Origin: a virus
DNA length: 64,000 bases
IMG/VR virus record: IMGVR_UViG_3300042559_001567
Location: 52,121-116,120 of that record
Direction: 5' to 3' (one strand)
The translations under genes were made by a program, and so were the position numbers. The notes under the pieces were generated by a model. It searched no databases, was not told the origin of the DNA, and saw nothing but the letters and a program-made list of their open reading frames with translations. Shown piece by piece: positions 23,719 through 34,400 of this stretch. How positions within the stretch are numbered: position 1 is the first letter of the stretch; the number at the start of each line of letters is the position of its first letter.

Positions 23719-24160
23719 CCAACAACTTGACATCACAAAATTTGAGTTTCTTTTAACATTAGAAGGAAACATAATCTGTCAACGATTCTTCAATGTTAAG
23801 GATCATGTAGAACAATCCCGCCGTTCTATGGATTTACATTATTATATAAGAAATATTTGTGAAGATATTGCGGAGGATTTAAAAATAAAAAGTTCCGATT
23901 ATTTGTGTGAAAATCAAAATTATTTCCTATCTTCGGACTATGTGGAAGATGCTCCGGAGAAGGACAGAGAACATTTTTTATTAGTCATTAAGTTGAATGA
24001 CGATGTATTTATTCAAAGGATATTCCCCGCATATTATTACCATCCAAAGGTTAGGTATACGGTTGATATTCGTCCAAAACTTAAGCGTATTTTGTCAGAC
24101 TTAACTGACATTTTATCATCTGAAGAATTGGAAACAACATATCTACATTACGAACTATAA
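23711..24160 (+). CDS. unknown replication-cassette protein (149 aa)
   Basis: 149 residues, soluble, acidic in the middle and mixed alpha/beta. It contains aromatic-rich patches (FPAYYYHPKVRYTVDIRPKL) and LTLEGNIICQRFF near the start. Not recognised. It overlaps the exonuclease gene by 8 bases and lies 25 bases ahead of the helicase gene, so it is probably made with the replisome and may be a helicase loader or accessory (inferred from position only; no ATPase or zinc motif is visible). Confidence 0.7.
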   Translation: MSNQQLDITKFEFLLTLEGNIICQRFFNVKDHVEQSRRSMDLHYYIRNICEDIAEDLKIKSSDYLCENQNYFLSSDYVEDAPEKDREHFLLVIKLNDDVFIQRIFPAYYYHPKVRYTVDIRPKLKRILSDLTDILSSEELETTYLHYEL

Positions 24161-24185
24161 TTTTTAATATATAATAAAACATAAC

Positions 24186-25565
24186 ATGGAAGAAAGGAAT
24201 TTTGGGTATTTGGGATTTACATTTCAACAATCACTAATAAAGGCAATAATTGAGGATAAGAAGTACGGAGAAACGATTATTGATGTAATTGAAGCTAAGT
24301 TTTTTGATAATAATTCATTTAGATTTATTATGGAGAACACAAAGGAATTGTACAAAATATATAGTAAAATACCTAATTACGATACGTTAGCACAAAAAAT
24401 CATGGCTGAAGGAGGTAACCGTGATTCTTCTAAAGTACATTTAGACACATTAACGGCTATAAGTGAAGGAGAGGGTCAAACTGAATATATTAAAGACACG
24501 GCACTTAATTTTTGTAAACAACAAAATTTAAAAAGAGAACTTAAAAGTGTACAAAGTATTATTGAAAGCGGTGAGTTCGAATCTTATAGTAAAATTGAAC
24601 AAATCATTCAAAAGGCATTACAAGTTGGTATCAGTAATGATGATGCAACTGACGTATTTCATAATATTGATGAGGCGTTAGAAAGCGACTATCGTCTACC
24701 AATTGCAACTGGAATTGTTGGAGTTGATAAAGTTCTTAAGGGTGGATTAGGTAGAGGTGAATTAGGAGTAGTTCTTGCACCAACTGGTACTGGTAAAACC
24801 ACATTATTAACTAAATTTGCCAATACAGCATATAATTTAGACTTTAACGTACTTCAAATATTTTTTGAAGATAATCCGGGTAACATTAAGAGAAAACACT
24901 ATACAATTTGGACTGACATTACTGCGGACGAACAACCAGAATTTAAGGACATAGTTAAGAAAAAGGTTGAGGAAGTACAAGAAAAATCAAAAGGTAATTT
25001 AAGATTATTAAAATTAGCTAGTGATAATGTTACAATAGCCGATATCAAATCTAAAGTTAGAAAACTGAATTCAGATGGATTCAAAATTGATTTATTAATT
25101 ATTGATTATATTGATTGTGTATCTTCAGATAAATCAACAAACGGAGAAGAATGGAAAGGTGAGGGTTCGGTAATGAGAAGTTTAGAAGCAATGACAGGTG
25201 AGTTTGATATGGCAATATGGACAGCAACTCAAGGTAATCGTGAATCAATTTCATCTGAAGTTGTAACAGGAGACCAAATGGGAGGTTCAATCAAGAAGGC
25301 ACAAATTGCTCACGTTATATTATCTATTGGTAAAACATTAGAACAAAAAGAACACAACTTAGCAACTTTAACTTTACTTAAATCTCGTATAGGTAAGGAT
25401 GGTATCATATGGCAAAACTGTAAATTCAACAATGAGTTCTTACTTATTGATACAGAATCACAAAATACTCTATTAGGTCACGAAGAACAAAAAGTTCAAA
25501 ATAACCAAGTTAGAGCAAGAGAAGCCTTTTTAAAGAGACAAGAAGTAGCAAACAAACAAAACTAA
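24186..25565 (+). CDS. gp41: replicative DnaB-like helicase (gp41-like)
   Basis: 459 residues. A hexameric 5'-3' helicase that opens the fork and associates with primase. The N-terminal ~165 residues are helical, like DnaB/gp41 N-domains. The RecA-type core starts at [20 protein letters not shown]; Walker A is APTGTGKTT at residues 198-206, Walker B is [10 protein letters not shown] (~residue 300), and the sensor region is [13 protein letters not shown] (~345). The DnaB-type end ([10 protein letters not shown] ... LLIDTESQ) matches the loop that senses DNA. T4 gp41 is 475 residues. It follows the unknown 149-residue gene and precedes nrdB by 7 bases. The primase partner is encoded 36 kb away at 61822. 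Confidence 0.9.
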   Translation: MEERNFGYLGFTFQQSLIKAIIEDKKYGETIIDVIEAKFFDNNSFRFIMENTKELYKIYSKIPNYDTLAQKIMAEGGNRDSSKVHLDTLTAISEGEGQTEYIKDTALNFCKQQNLKRELKSVQSIIESGEFESYSKIEQIIQKALQVGISNDDATDVFHNIDEALESDYRLPIATGIVGVDKVLKGGLGRGELGVVLAPTGTGKTTLLTKFANTAYNLDFNVLQIFFEDNPGNIKRKHYTIWTDITADEQPEFKDIVKKKVEEVQEKSKGNLRLLKLASDNVTIADIKSKVRKLNSDGFKIDLLIIDYIDCVSSDKSTNGEEWKGEGSVMRSLEAMTGEFDMAIWTATQGNRESISSEVVTGDQMGGSIKKAQIAHVILSIGKTLEQKEHNLATLTLLKSRIGKDGIIWQNCKFNNEFLLIDTESQNTLLGHEEQKVQNNQVRAREAFLKRQEVANKQN

Positions 25566-25572
25566 AAAAAAA

Positions 25573-26550
25573 ATGACTGAAAAAATTTTACAAGACAACC
25601 CAGGAAGGTTTGTCCTTTTTCCTATCGAACATCATGACTTATGGAAGTTCTATAAACAATCTGAAGCGTCTTTTTGGACTGCGGAAGAGATTGATTTAAC
25701 TCAAGATGTAAATGACTGGGAGAATAAATTAAATGACGATGAACAACATTTCGTAAAACACGTGTTAGCATTTTTTGCGGCATCTGATGGTATAGTAAAT
25801 GAAAATTTGGCAATGAACTTTGTTAATGAAGTTCAATATACTGAAGCTAAATTCTTTTATGGATTCCAAATTATGATGGAGAATATTCATAGTGAAACGT
25901 ATTCATTATTAATTGATACATTGGTAAAAGATAAGGAAGAACAACATAAATTGTTTAATGCAATTGATACTATTCCCGCAATTAAGAAGAAAGCGGATTG
26001 GGCACTTAAATGGATTAATTCAGAATCATTCGTAGATAGACTATTAGCGTTTGCTGCGGTGGAGGGTATTTTCTTTTCAGGTTCGTTCTGTTCAATTTTT
26101 TGGTTAAAGAAAAGAGGTTTAATGCCAGGTTTAACTTTTTCAAATGAGTTGATTTCTCGTGACGAAGGTGTACACTGTGATTTTGCTTGTCATCTTTATA
26201 ACAACCATATTGAAAATAAAATATCACCAGAAAGAATTAAAGAAATTATTTGTGGTGCGTTAGAAATTGAAAAGGAATTTATTCTCGAAGCATTGCCGGT
26301 TCGTTTAATCGGTATGAACTCAGATTTAATGTCACAATACCTTGAGTTTGTAACAGATAGATTATTGGTTGCATTAGGTGCTCCTAAAGTTTATAATTCA
26401 GAAAATCCTTTTGATTTTATGCAAAACATTGCATTACAAGGTAAAACTAATTTTTTTGAGAAAAGAGTGGCTGAATATCAAAAAGCTGGTGTTAATAACG
26501 TAGCAACTGAAGATTTAGATTCAGCATTTGGTGACGACATTGATTTTTAA
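25573..26550 (+). CDS. nrdB: class Ia ribonucleotide reductase small subunit (NrdB)
   Basis: 325 residues. It holds the di-iron/tyrosyl-radical cofactor and passes the radical to NrdA for ribonucleotide reduction. All metal ligands are visible in the family spacing: D72, E103, H106, E164, E198 and H201, with radical Tyr110 in the segment ENIHSETY. The spacing D72 to E103 (31) and E103 to Tyr110 (7) equals that of the mammalian R2 subunit, and the sequence style ([20 protein letters not shown]) is eukaryote/Bacteroidota-like rather than T4- or E. coli-like. The C-terminal D-D-I-D-F tail should dock to NrdA. The leader is a run of nine A before ATG. nrdA follows after 15 bases. Confidence 0.94.
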   Translation: MTEKILQDNPGRFVLFPIEHHDLWKFYKQSEASFWTAEEIDLTQDVNDWENKLNDDEQHFVKHVLAFFAASDGIVNENLAMNFVNEVQYTEAKFFYGFQIMMENIHSETYSLLIDTLVKDKEEQHKLFNAIDTIPAIKKKADWALKWINSESFVDRLLAFAAVEGIFFSGSFCSIFWLKKRGLMPGLTFSNELISRDEGVHCDFACHLYNNHIENKISPERIKEIICGALEIEKEFILEALPVRLIGMNSDLMSQYLEFVTDRLLVALGAPKVYNSENPFDFMQNIALQGKTNFFEKRVAEYQKAGVNNVATEDLDSAFGDDIDF

Positions 26551-26565
26551 AATATTATTATAAAG

Positions 26566-28998
26566 ATGAAAGTAAAAAAAAGAGACGGTTCCTTAGAGGA
26601 AATGAGGTATGATAAAATCACGAGAAGAATTAGTGTTTTCTGTAGTGATTTAAATTTAGAATATATTGACCCAACATATGTTACATTAAAAGTAACACAA
26701 GGAATTTATGACGGAATATCAACAACTGAGTTAGATGTGTTAGCGGCGGAGACAGCTGCTGCTATGGTTACAACACATCCAGATTATGCTAAGTTAGCTG
26801 GTAGATTGGCAGTTTCTAATTTACATAAAACAACACATAAAAAATTCTCACAATGTGTTAAAGAACTATATTCTTTTGTTGAACCAAAAACAGGTAAAGA
26901 ATCTTCATTAATAAGTGATGACGTTTACAAGTTTGTGATTGATAATAGAGAAACTTTAGATGGTGCAATTCATCAAGAAAGAGATTTTGATTTTGATTAT
27001 TTTGGTTATAAGACATTAGAACGTTCTTATCTTTTAAAGATTGGAGATAGAGTTATTGAAAGACCACAATATCTTTATATGAGAGTTGCGGTTGGTATAT
27101 GTAAGGGTGATTTAGATACTGCGTTAAGAATTTATGATGACTTATCACAACATTTTTATACTCACGCAACACCAACATTATTTAATGCTGGTACACGTAG
27201 AGCACAAATGTCATCTTGTTTTTTAATTGGAAACAAAGGTGATGATATTGATGGTTTGTTTGACACAATTAAAGACGTTGCAAAGATTTCTAAGTGGGCT
27301 GGTGGTATCGGTTTACACGTTCATGATGTTCGTGCTAAAGGAGCATATATTAAAGGAACAGGTGGACAATCTGATGGATTGTTACCAATGATGAAAACAT
27401 ATAACGAAGTTGCTCGTTGGATTAACCAAGGAGGAAAACGTAAAGGTTCGTTCGCTGTTTATTTAGAACCATGGCATTCTGATGTATTTGAATTTATTGA
27501 TTTAAGAAAAAATCACGGTAAAGAGGAAATGAGAGCAAGAGATTTGTTCTTAGCAATGTGGACTCCTGATTTGTTTATGCAACGTGTCGAACAAGATGGT
27601 GATTGGACATTGTTCTCACCTGATGAGGCACCTGGATTATCTGATGCATATGATAGTCCTGAAGATAAGGCGTTTACTCGTTTATATGAATCATACGAAC
27701 AACAAGGTTTAGGTAGAAAAGTCATTAAAGCAAGAAAATTAATGGATGCTATCTTAACTGCACAAATTGAAACAGGTACACCCTATATGTTATATAAGGA
27801 CCCTGCCAATTATAAATCAAACCAAAAAAATTTAGGTACTATCAAGTCATCAAACTTATGTACTGAAATTATTGAATACAGTTCACCAACTGAACAAGCG
27901 GTTTGTAATTTAGCATCAATTGCTTTACCTAAGTATATTTTAAACGGTGAATTTAATCACGATTTATTATATGAATACACATATCAAGTTGTAAAAAACT
28001 TAAACAATGTGATTGATTTAAATTATTACCCAACAGAAGAAACAAAACGTTCAAATCTTAAACACAGACCAGTTGGCTTAGGAGTTCAAGGTTTAGCCGA
28101 TGTGTTTTGTATGTTAAATTTACCATTTGAATCTGAAGATGCTGATAAATTACAAACAGATATTTTTGAAACAATATATTTTGCGGCGATGACATCTTCA
28201 AATGACTTATCGAAAGAGTTTGGACCATATGAATCAATTGCAGGTTCACCAATCGAAAAAGGAATTTTCCAATTTGAGATGTGGGGTAAAACTGCCAAAG
28301 ATTTATCTGGTCGTTGGGATTGGAAAAAATTAAGGAAGAATGTTGTTAACTATGGTGTTAGAAATTCATTATTAGTTGCACCGATGCCAACAGCATCTAC
28401 AGCACAGATTTTAGGTAATAATGAAGCGTTTGAACCATTCACAACAAATTTATATTCACGTAGAACATTAAGTGGTGAGTTTGTCATGATTAACAAACAT
28501 TTGGTTGCCGATTTATTGAAGTTAGGGTTATGGAATGATACGATTAAGAACAAGTTAATCATGGAAAATGGTTCGGTTCAAAATATTCCTGAAATTCCAA
28601 CTGAAATGAAAGAAGTATATAAGACCGTTTGGGAAATGTCTCAAAAGAGAGTTTTACAAATGGCAGCAAACAGAAGTGTATTTATTGACCAATCACAATC
28701 ATTAAATTTATTTGTGGATAATGCAACTAAACCTAAATTATTAGCAGCACACTTATTTGGATGGAAATTAGGTTTAAAAACTGGTATGTATTATTTAAGA
28801 ACAAGAGCGGCAGTTGATGCGTTGAAAGGTTTGGGGGTTGATATGTCAGCATCAAAACCAGTCGAACAAACATCATCTGTGAATAATGTTGAAGTTCCAA
28901 CAAATAATACATTGATTAGTGAACAAACACCTGAAGTTGTAATGACATCAGAAAGACCCACCGATTCACCATTTGAGTGTGAGGGATGTGGTTCGTAA
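26566..28998 (+). CDS. nrdA: class Ia ribonucleotide reductase large subunit (NrdA)
   Basis: 810 residues. It reduces ribonucleoside diphosphates to supply dNTPs for phage replication. The N-terminal MKVKKRDGSLEEMRYDKITR is the ATP-cone (activity-site) motif. Catalytic residues: Cys218 in SSCFLIG, Cys432 and Glu434 in NLCTEIIEY, and Cys447 in AVCNLASIA. The radical-transfer Tyr pair is in GMYYLRTRAA. The C-terminus ends C-E-G-C-G-S, the shuttle dithiol re-reduced by thioredoxin or glutaredoxin. Cysteine positions are nearly those of mammalian RRM1 (218, 429, 444), so this is the eukaryote-like subclass common in Bacteroidota. Complete and apparently functional, without intein or intron. No thioredoxin or glutaredoxin gene is seen nearby. 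A terminator follows. Confidence 0.95.
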   Translation: MKVKKRDGSLEEMRYDKITRRISVFCSDLNLEYIDPTYVTLKVTQGIYDGISTTELDVLAAETAAAMVTTHPDYAKLAGRLAVSNLHKTTHKKFSQCVKELYSFVEPKTGKESSLISDDVYKFVIDNRETLDGAIHQERDFDFDYFGYKTLERSYLLKIGDRVIERPQYLYMRVAVGICKGDLDTALRIYDDLSQHFYTHATPTLFNAGTRRAQMSSCFLIGNKGDDIDGLFDTIKDVAKISKWAGGIGLHVHDVRAKGAYIKGTGGQSDGLLPMMKTYNEVARWINQGGKRKGSFAVYLEPWHSDVFEFIDLRKNHGKEEMRARDLFLAMWTPDLFMQRVEQDGDWTLFSPDEAPGLSDAYDSPEDKAFTRLYESYEQQGLGRKVIKARKLMDAILTAQIETGTPYMLYKDPANYKSNQKNLGTIKSSNLCTEIIEYSSPTEQAVCNLASIALPKYILNGEFNHDLLYEYTYQVVKNLNNVIDLNYYPTEETKRSNLKHRPVGLGVQGLADVFCMLNLPFESEDADKLQTDIFETIYFAAMTSSNDLSKEFGPYESIAGSPIEKGIFQFEMWGKTAKDLSGRWDWKKLRKNVVNYGVRNSLLVAPMPTASTAQILGNNEAFEPFTTNLYSRRTLSGEFVMINKHLVADLLKLGLWNDTIKNKLIMENGSVQNIPEIPTEMKEVYKTVWEMSQKRVLQMAANRSVFIDQSQSLNLFVDNATKPKLLAAHLFGWKLGLKTGMYYLRTRAAVDALKGLGVDMSASKPVEQTSSVNNVEVPTNNTLISEQTPEVVMTSERPTDSPFECEGCGS

Positions 28999-29007
28999 TA
29001 AAATTAG

Positions 29008-29023
29008 GTATATTTTACTATAA
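29008..29023 (+). promoter_or_regulatory. 16-bp element GTATATTTTACTATAA, copy 2
   Basis: Identical over 16 bp to 20759-20774. Here it stands between the nrdA stop and the terminator stem, 4 bp before it. A transcript started just downstream would meet the terminator almost at once, so its role may be other than a promoter. Confidence 0.35.
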
Positions 29024-29027
29024 ATTT

Positions 29028-29051
29028 AACCCAGCTTCGGCTGGGTTTTTT
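29028..29051 (+). terminator. intrinsic terminator after nrdA
   Basis: AACCCAGC and GCTGGGTT form an 8-bp stem closed by a UUCG tetraloop (29036-29039), followed by six T. UUCG is an exceptionally stable loop. The stem is closely related to that at 20728-20757, so the same terminator type bounds both ends of the replication and nucleotide cassette. Confidence 0.92.
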
Positions 29052-29077
29052 ATTTATTACCATTTTATAATAGTTTA

Positions 29078-29085
29078 TATTTATT
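29078..29085 (+). promoter_or_regulatory. late-promoter-like element (TATTTATT) before gp25
   Basis: TATTTATT, one mismatch from the recurring TATTTATA, ends 3 nt before the gp25-like ATG, immediately after the nrdA terminator. Transcription of the wedge genes must restart near here. Confidence 0.35.
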
Positions 29086-29088
29086 GGT

Positions 29089-29541
29089 ATGGCGGTAAAA
29101 TATGGAATTGATTTTCCTTTTAGAGACAGTTTAGAAGGTAGTTATTTAAAAATGACCTCAGCACCCGATAGGGAAGTTAGAGCTAATTTAATACATTTAT
29201 TATTAACAAAAAGAGGTAGTCGTTATTTCTTACCTGATTTTGGTACAAGATTATATCAATTTATATTCGACCAAAACGACATGGTAACTTGGAACTTAAT
29301 TGAAGAAGAAATTAGGGAATCGGTAAAAAGATACATACCTAATTTAGACATAACAAATCTTGAAGTAATTTCTGCGGAAGATGATCCTGATAATGTAAGA
29401 ACATTTTCTTCTGATGAGGACGAAAGACTTTTTAGAGTATCAGATAGTAAAAATAAACCGTACACGGCTAAAGTAAAGATTGAATATACAGTTAATAATG
29501 GAGCGTTTTCGTCTTCAGATTTTATAATATTAAACATTTAA
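29089..29541 (+). CDS. gp25: baseplate wedge protein gp25-like
   Basis: 150 residues (T4 gp25 is 132). It belongs to the GpW/gp25 family, which has a lysozyme-like name but a structural role: it joins wedges to the sheath and nucleates sheath assembly. Key stretches are YGIDFPFRDS at the N-terminus, REVRANLIHLLLTKRGSRYF (the conserved 'R..I..LL.T..G.R.M...FG' motif) followed by P-D-F-G-T-R-L-Y, then IEEEIRESVKRYIPNLDITN. It is the first gene of the wedge operon. The following gp6-like gene begins after 1 base, the same gp25-gp6 pairing seen in many contractile tail systems. Confidence 0.9.
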   Translation: MAVKYGIDFPFRDSLEGSYLKMTSAPDREVRANLIHLLLTKRGSRYFLPDFGTRLYQFIFDQNDMVTWNLIEEEIRESVKRYIPNLDITNLEVISAEDDPDNVRTFSSDEDERLFRVSDSKNKPYTAKVKIEYTVNNGAFSSSDFIILNI

Positions 29542-29542
29542 A

Positions 29543-31372
29543 ATGGGAAAAAAGATATCATACGCAACCAGAGATTTTGCGGGACTTAGACAAGAATTAG
29601 TAAATTTAACAAAAGAATATTATCCTGATTTGGTTAAAAATACCAACGACGCATCAATATTCTCTGTATTGTTAGATTTAAACGCGGCAGTTGCAGATAA
29701 CTTACACTTTCATATTGATAGGGTTTGGCAAGAAACAATGTTAGACTTTGCTCAACAAAGACAATCGTTATTTCATATTGCAAAAACTTATGGTATTAAA
29801 ATACCCGGTAATAGACCATCCGTTTCTTTATGTGATTTTTCTATTAACGTGCCGGTAAGGGGAGATAAAGAGGATGATAGATATTTGGGTGTTGTTAAAG
29901 CAGGTGCTCAGGTTTCAGGAGGAGGACAAATATTTGAAACGTTAGAAGATATTGATTTTTCTGACCCATTCAATAGTAGAGGAGAACCAAATAGACTTAA
30001 AATACCTAATTTTGATAATAATAATAGATTGATTTCATACACTATAACAAAAAGAGAACCCGTTGTTAACGGAGTTACAAGAATTTATAGAAGAGTAATT
30101 TCAGAATTAGATCAAAAACCATTTCTTAAACTTTACTTACCCGAACAAGATGTGTTAGGTGTAACATCTATTATTCATAAAGATGGAACCTCATTTGGGG
30201 CAAATCCATCATCTTCTGAATTTACAAACATTTCAAATAAATGGTATGAAGTAAAAACATTAATTCAAGATAAAGTTTTTATACCAGACCCAACTGCAGC
30301 TTCAGATTCAGATAATTTTAAGGCGGGAAAATATCTCGATGTAAACAACAAATTTGTAACCGAATATACTCCCGAGGGTTATTTTTCAATAACATTTGGT
30401 TCAGGAACTGTTAACCCATTAGATAATTTAGATAACTATATGAATGGTTCTTTAAAGGTTAATCTATCAACATATCTAAATAATATGTCATTGGGTGCGG
30501 TACCAAAGGCCAACACCACAATATTCATCAAATATCGTATTGGCGGTGGTAAAGACTCGAATTTAGGGGTTAATATTATAACAAGTGTAGATGACGTTGA
30601 ATTTGAGGTTAATGGTCCAAATGAGAACTTTAATTCACAAGTTCAACAATCATTGAGAGTTACTAACGTAACTCCCGCAATCGGTGGAGCTGACCAACCT
30701 ACAATAGAAGAGTTAAGAAATATGGTATCTTATAATTTTTCCGCACAAGATAGAGCAGTAACTTTAAATGATTACAAATCATTGATTGAGACAATGCCAT
30801 CTACTTATGGTGCACCTGCTAAAGTAAATGTAATGGAAGAAGATAATAAGGTTAAGATTAAACTTTTATCATATGATGAAAATGGTAATTTAACTGATAT
30901 TGTTTCTAACACATTGAAAAACAACATATTAAGTTATCTTTCTGAATATAGAATGATAAATGATTACATTGATATTACAAGTGGTCAGGTAATTGATTTA
31001 GGGTTAGAAATTGATTTAATTGTCGATAAGAACGAAAAAACAAGTGATATTTTAAGAACAACGATTCAAAATACAGTAGAATTTTTCGCAATTGAAAAAC
31101 GTAAAATGGGTGACCCATTATTCGTAGGAGATTTAATGAGAGAAATTGGTGCGGTTTCAGGAGTTGTAAATGTTGTCGACGTTAGAGTTTTTAACAAAAA
31201 AGGTGGAAACTACTCAAGTTCTGAAGTTTCACAAGACGTAAATGCAACAACAGGATTAATAACACAAACTGATTTAACGATATTCATGAAGTCCAATCAA
31301 ATTTTCCAAATCAGATTCCCAAATGTAGATATCAAAGTGAGAACTAAATCTTTAGGAACGACTACATACTAA
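29543..31372 (+). CDS. gp6: baseplate wedge protein gp6-like (BaseplateJ family)
   Basis: 609 residues (T4 gp6 is 660). It forms the core iris-like ring of the baseplate wedges together with gp7 and gp53. The N-terminus (SYATRDFAGLRQELVNLTKE, then Y-Y-P-D-L) and the following ASIFSVLLDLNAAVADNLHF, then H-I-D-R, are the hallmarks of gp6/BaseplateJ proteins ('...D......lId..A.laD.l.yy.dr...E'). A later segment (TPAIGGADQPTIEELRNMVS, then A-Q-D-R-A-V-T-L-N-D-Y) is the conserved BaseplateJ middle. It follows gp25 directly and is followed after 57 bp by the large gp7-position gene. Confidence 0.9.
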   Translation: MGKKISYATRDFAGLRQELVNLTKEYYPDLVKNTNDASIFSVLLDLNAAVADNLHFHIDRVWQETMLDFAQQRQSLFHIAKTYGIKIPGNRPSVSLCDFSINVPVRGDKEDDRYLGVVKAGAQVSGGGQIFETLEDIDFSDPFNSRGEPNRLKIPNFDNNNRLISYTITKREPVVNGVTRIYRRVISELDQKPFLKLYLPEQDVLGVTSIIHKDGTSFGANPSSSEFTNISNKWYEVKTLIQDKVFIPDPTAASDSDNFKAGKYLDVNNKFVTEYTPEGYFSITFGSGTVNPLDNLDNYMNGSLKVNLSTYLNNMSLGAVPKANTTIFIKYRIGGGKDSNLGVNIITSVDDVEFEVNGPNENFNSQVQQSLRVTNVTPAIGGADQPTIEELRNMVSYNFSAQDRAVTLNDYKSLIETMPSTYGAPAKVNVMEEDNKVKIKLLSYDENGNLTDIVSNTLKNNILSYLSEYRMINDYIDITSGQVIDLGLEIDLIVDKNEKTSDILRTTIQNTVEFFAIEKRKMGDPLFVGDLMREIGAVSGVVNVVDVRVFNKKGGNYSSSEVSQDVNATTGLITQTDLTIFMKSNQIFQIRFPNVDIKVRTKSLGTTTY

Positions 31373-31412
31373 AATGTTTTTTCGTTATAATAGTAGAAAA
31401 TCTCATGCTTTC

Positions 31413-31420
31413 TATTTATT
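31413..31420 (+). promoter_or_regulatory. late-promoter-like element (TATTTATT) before the gp7-position gene
   Basis: TATTTATT lies 9 nt before the ATG in a 57-bp gap. The surrounding string CTATTTATTATAA also precedes the gene at 8333. Confidence 0.3.
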
Positions 31421-31429
31421 ATAAGAACA

Positions 31430-34400
31430 ATGCAAAAACATAGAATTTCAACAAATATTGGAAAAGACCAAAGGGTTACGGTTGAGTTAAAACAAGACTA
31501 CGACTTATTGGAGGTTTTATCATTAAAATTTACCCAACAACAGGCATATACATCGTTATGCTCGGATTATGGAGTGGTTTGTGGTAGAGTTACTGCAAAT
31601 AATGGTTTAGGTATACCAAATGTTAAAGTATCGGTTTTTGTACCACAAAAAGACACAGATTCAACAGACCCCGTTATATCCGCTTTATATCCCTATACGT
31701 CAGTCGTAGATAAAAATGATGATGGATATCGTTATAATCTTTTACCATCAAGGAAACAACACGGAGGACATGTACCAACAGGTACATTTTTTGACCAACA
31801 AGAAATCTTATCAAGAGAGGAAGTTTTAGAAGTTTATGAAACTTATTACAATTATACTGTAAAAACCAATAGTGCTGGTGACTTTATGATTTGGGGAGTT
31901 CCATTAGGTGAACAAACAATTCATGCTGAAGTTGACTTGTCAGATATGGGATGTTTTTCAATTAGACCATATGATTTTATTAGACAAGGAATTGACGAAA
32001 AAAGATTTGATAGATTTTATAATTTTAAATCTGATGAAGATTTAGACGGGTTAGAACAAATTGTAGCATTTAATAAAAAAATTGAGGTTTTTCCATTTTG
32101 GGGAAATCAAGATTTATGTGAAATAGGTATATCAAGAGTAGATTTTGACTTATCAGATAAAGGTGTTAAGGTAGAACCAATTTCATTAATTTTAATCTCA
32201 TCTGTAACAGATAGTGATTCAGATGCGGTTAAGAAAACTGGTGTTATTAGAACGAACACTGGATATAAATGTAATTTACAAACTAGTGGTGGTAAAATTG
32301 AAGGTGTAAGATATACAGGAAATAAAGTATATGGTTCAGATGGAACAACATTGTATCCTGAATTAGAGTATTTTAATCCGGGTGTTATTGAAGATGATGG
32401 TACAGCAATGGCTGTCATTCCAATGAATATGGAATATACCTTCACAAACGAATTTGGTGAAGAAGAAATTACAAACGACCGAAATAAAGGTATTCCAACA
32501 ACAACAATTGCAAGACTTAGAATTGGTTTAGGTGAAGGAAATACCGAATCAACAAAGGGAACAACATCGGCACATTATTTAATACCACAAATTAGAGAAT
32601 ATAATAAAAATGCAAATGGTTCAAATAATTTAGGTGAGTATGATGAAGAATTATTAACAACTTATCAATTTTCAAATGTATTTGAAGATTATTTAAATAT
32701 CGCATGGCCAGCCGGTACAACTGGTTCAACAATGGCAACAACATTTGTTAATGACAAATTAAATGCAATGTTGGGGACAAATAACGGAGGAGTTCCCGAA
32801 GACGTTTTCTATAAATTTATTTATGGTAAAGTTTACACACCAACGTCTTTTCAAGGGTCACATTATGAAGTTTCAACCGCCGAACAATTTTTTGGTTTAT
32901 CAAGAAGAGATGCATTTTTAGGTATTAAACAAATTAGACCAAGTCAAGAAGATGATTGTACAGGTAATGCAAATTATATACCAACAAACTTCGCATTTAG
33001 AAATAGAATTAAATTTAGTTTATTAATATCTTCTATTGTAACATTTATACAATTCGTTTTTGCAATCATCATTGTCAAATTTTTTGAATTTATTGGTTCA
33101 TTTTTATTTTCAGTAGGTCAAGGTCTATTCGGAATATATTTTGGATGGCCATTTAATTGGAGACCGTTTGCGAGAATTGGTGAACAATTTATGAGTGCGG
33201 CATATAGTATGCAAGATAAAGGAACAAAAGTACTTCCATTAACGGTTTATCCCGATTGTGAAGAGTGTTCTGAAGATACATCAGCATTTGCCGATTTATC
33301 AACTGAATCTGAATATGCGTCTGTTGGAGAGATAAAATTAAAAGTAGTCGGTATTGGTCAAGGTGCTGGCTCGGTAATGTTAATACCAATAGAATTTAAC
33401 ACATCAACCACAAACGGTTCATCTTGGCTACAATCATTTTATCCAGATGCACAGGCAAGAGATTATAGTTCTGACACATCATCACCACTATATAGTAACA
33501 ATTTCCAATTAACAAACCCAACAAAGGCAACACAAAAAACAATATTAGAATATCTGAGCACTGCAAAAGTTATACCATTACAAGGAGACATAAACGATAG
33601 TAGATTTATTGCGGATATGTATCCTTTGGTTGATGATACAATTATTCCGTACACAGTGCCTCCAGACAAAGCGGGTATAACATCAATATCATTCTCAAAT
33701 TTTATTTTAAACTTTAATAAGTCAAATAATGCTTTAGGTAATAAAAGTTATTTTAGAGCTGCTCAATTTAGAGATCATTGGAAAGCAACATTTTTGGGTC
33801 CAGATAAAGAAGATAGTTGGGAAGCATATGGTGCTTCAAATGGACCAACAAGACTAAGTAGTAAAATACAACAATGGACAAACGTTGTTGGTATTTGGAA
33901 AAACTATATGGAAGTGTTAGCATTTAGTCATGAGGAATGGACAAATCTATGTGGTGTTAACTATGCAGGATATGAGGGAGGACATAATGGAGTGGGTAAT
34001 TTCGCAGATAGAGGAACTTTCGTTATCATGAGAATTTATGATAGAACAGTTAGAAAGAAAAATCCGGCTGACCAAATAAGAACAGAAATTGCAACAGAAG
34101 TAGGTTGTCAAAAATATGACAAAGCATATAATGAGGCATTATCATACAAATATTTGTGGGCAACACCAGATTCTTCATATGGAGATTCACACTCACCAAT
34201 AAACCCATCAACAGGATATGCCGCTGGTTTAGTCGAATCCTCAACACCTGTTGCTGGTTCTACAATTATGGCTGATATTATTGCAGGTGGGGGTTCAGAA
34301 AGAATGCCGTACTTTAAAATATGGTCAAAAATTGGTAACAAATATTATGATAGAAAAACTAAATCGGGTTATTCAGAAATAAGAGACGGTGTTTTTACAA

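Noticed and set aside
31374-31424. 16-codon frame in the gap between gp6 and the gp7-position gene
   Set aside because: No supporting motif; it runs through the likely promoter of the downstream gene.
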